64,000 nt of DNA from Hydractinia symbiolongicarpus (taxonomy: Eukaryota > Cnidaria > Hydrozoa > Anthoathecata > Hydractiniidae), in the NCBI RefSeq assembly GCF_029227915.1, contig NC_079887.1:25171650-25235649 (forward strand), written 5' to 3'. Numbering within the stretch: the stretch's first letter is position 1; each line of letters starts with the position of its first letter. Shown here in pieces: positions 63,409 to 64,000 of this stretch. The translations under genes and the position numbers were made by a program. The notes beneath the pieces are model-generated. The model worked only from the letters and a program-made list of their open reading frames with translations, had not been told where the DNA came from and made no database searches.

Positions 63409-64000
63409 GGACTCCAAGAAAAAACATTCTTGTTAACTTGACATGATTGCCGAAACTCAGCGATTACACTGGCCGCTGAGGTAGCGCTTCATTTAAGAGT
63501 TTAGATAAATGAGTCATACTTTACTGTGGGACCAATCCTATCCGTTATCGCGCGCTGAAGAAATAGCGACAGTTTCAAAAACTAAATTTCATTGACTTTC
63601 TAACGGTGTCAGTCCGTTTGAGTTACAACGGTTGTGTCACATATTCGTACCAACATGTATTTAGCGACATTTTTCTAATATTACTAGGTTGCATCGCTTT
63701 TAACTATGAAACGATTGACTGTGGGACTTAATTGAACTAACTTTGGACTGTCACCGTATAAATGTGGTAAAGGAGACAATTGGACACCAAAAAATAACAT
63801 TTTTCTTAATTTCACTTGATTGCCGAAACTCAGCGATTACACTGGGCCCTGGGGTAGCGCTTCATTTAAGAATTAAGATAAAAAAAGTCATTTTTTACTG
63901 TGGGACCAATCCTAGACGTTATCTCGCGCTGAAGAAATAGCAATAGTTTCAAAAACTACATTTCATAGACTTTCTAAAAGTATTAATCCGTTTGAGTTAC
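63409..64000 (+). repeat. Satellite monomers at the right edge of the window
   Basis: About one and a half monomers. They continue the array past block A with GAAAAAACATTCTTG and CTGGCCGCTGAGG variants. A new monomer begins at 63992 and is cut by the window end. There is no gene. Confidence 0.8.

Larger units (their letters stand above)
1..64000 (+). repeat. Satellite array, 373-bp monomer, about 170 tandem copies
   Basis: The landmark TTGAGTTACAACGGTTGG and its variants recur about every 373 bp from the first base to the last. Measured starts are 1, 375, 748, 1121, 1494, 1866, 2239, 2612, 2985, 3358 and 3732, so unit lengths there are 372-374 bp. Other landmarks recur in the same order in every unit: ACATGTATTTAGCGATA, GACTGTGGGACTTAATTG, ACTGTGGGACCAATCC and CATTTCATTGACTTTC. 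G+C counted on the first monomer is 142 of 374 (38%). The array has no flanking unique DNA in this window. Only two SINEs and one inverted piece break it. No open frame exceeds about 90 codons on either strand, and those present are chance frames of the repeat. The family is not one I recognise. A centromeric or heterochromatic location is inferred from the HOR organisation. Confidence 0.99.

Noticed and set aside
1-64000. A CRISPR array.
   Set aside because: Direct repeats are present, but the unit is 373 bp with every part repeated. There are no short identical repeats separated by unique spacers, and no cas genes.
1-64000. A hidden protein-coding, phage, toxin or defence system within the array.
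   Set aside because: I checked both strands for long frames, non-repeat stretches and breaks in the 373-bp phase. Apart from the two SINEs and the inverted piece, every stretch longer than a few tens of bases is accounted for by monomers.

Overview
The window is a eukaryotic satellite-DNA array with no credible protein gene. From base 1 to base 64000 the sequence is a head-to-tail tandem array of a monomer of about 373 bp (roughly 170 copies; 38% G+C counted on the first monomer). It runs on the + strand throughout, except for one inverted piece of about 523 bp at 61108-61630. Two short interspersed elements (SINEs) interrupt it, at 7155-7457 (- strand) and 62294-62598 (+ strand). The array runs off both ends. 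I do not recognise the satellite as a named family.

The SINEs have a tRNA-like head with RNA polymerase III A and B boxes, a body of about 200 bp and an AT-rich simple tail. That makes the host a eukaryote, most likely an animal. From memory only, the head and the part just after it resemble tRNA-derived SINEs of marine invertebrates such as cnidarians. I cannot place the species.

Layout. 1-9310: a 10-monomer higher-order repeat (HOR) of 3731 bp, two full copies and part of a third. 8421-10658: a 1119-bp 3-mer, twice. 10380-12617: a 746-bp 2-mer, three times. 12480-16951: a 2236-bp 6-mer, twice. 16952-24469: 3-mer and 4-mer blocks, one truncated monomer and looser monomers. 24470-29000: a 2231-bp 6-mer, twice. 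29000-33152: related but reshuffled monomers. 33153-34642: a 745-bp 2-mer. 34276-39000: a 2437-bp period carrying a 230-bp truncated monomer in each copy. 39002-41181: a 1090-bp tandem duplication. 40383-44925 and 50072-55731: two copies of one large segment with different internal expansions. 44600-50300: 4-mer and 2-mer blocks. 56220-59205: a 1494-bp 4-mer. 59635-63408: a 1.47-kb duplication with an inverted piece at its junction and a SINE in the second copy only.

Nothing here works together as a pathway. The content fits a pericentromeric, centromeric or other heterochromatic array shaped by repeated unequal exchange, local duplication and occasional template switching. The centromere link is inference: satellites with HORs are typical there, but nothing in the sequence proves it. 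Coordinates of HOR blocks come from matching landmark motifs by eye. Edges are exact to a few bases where a motif changes abruptly and to some tens of bases elsewhere.
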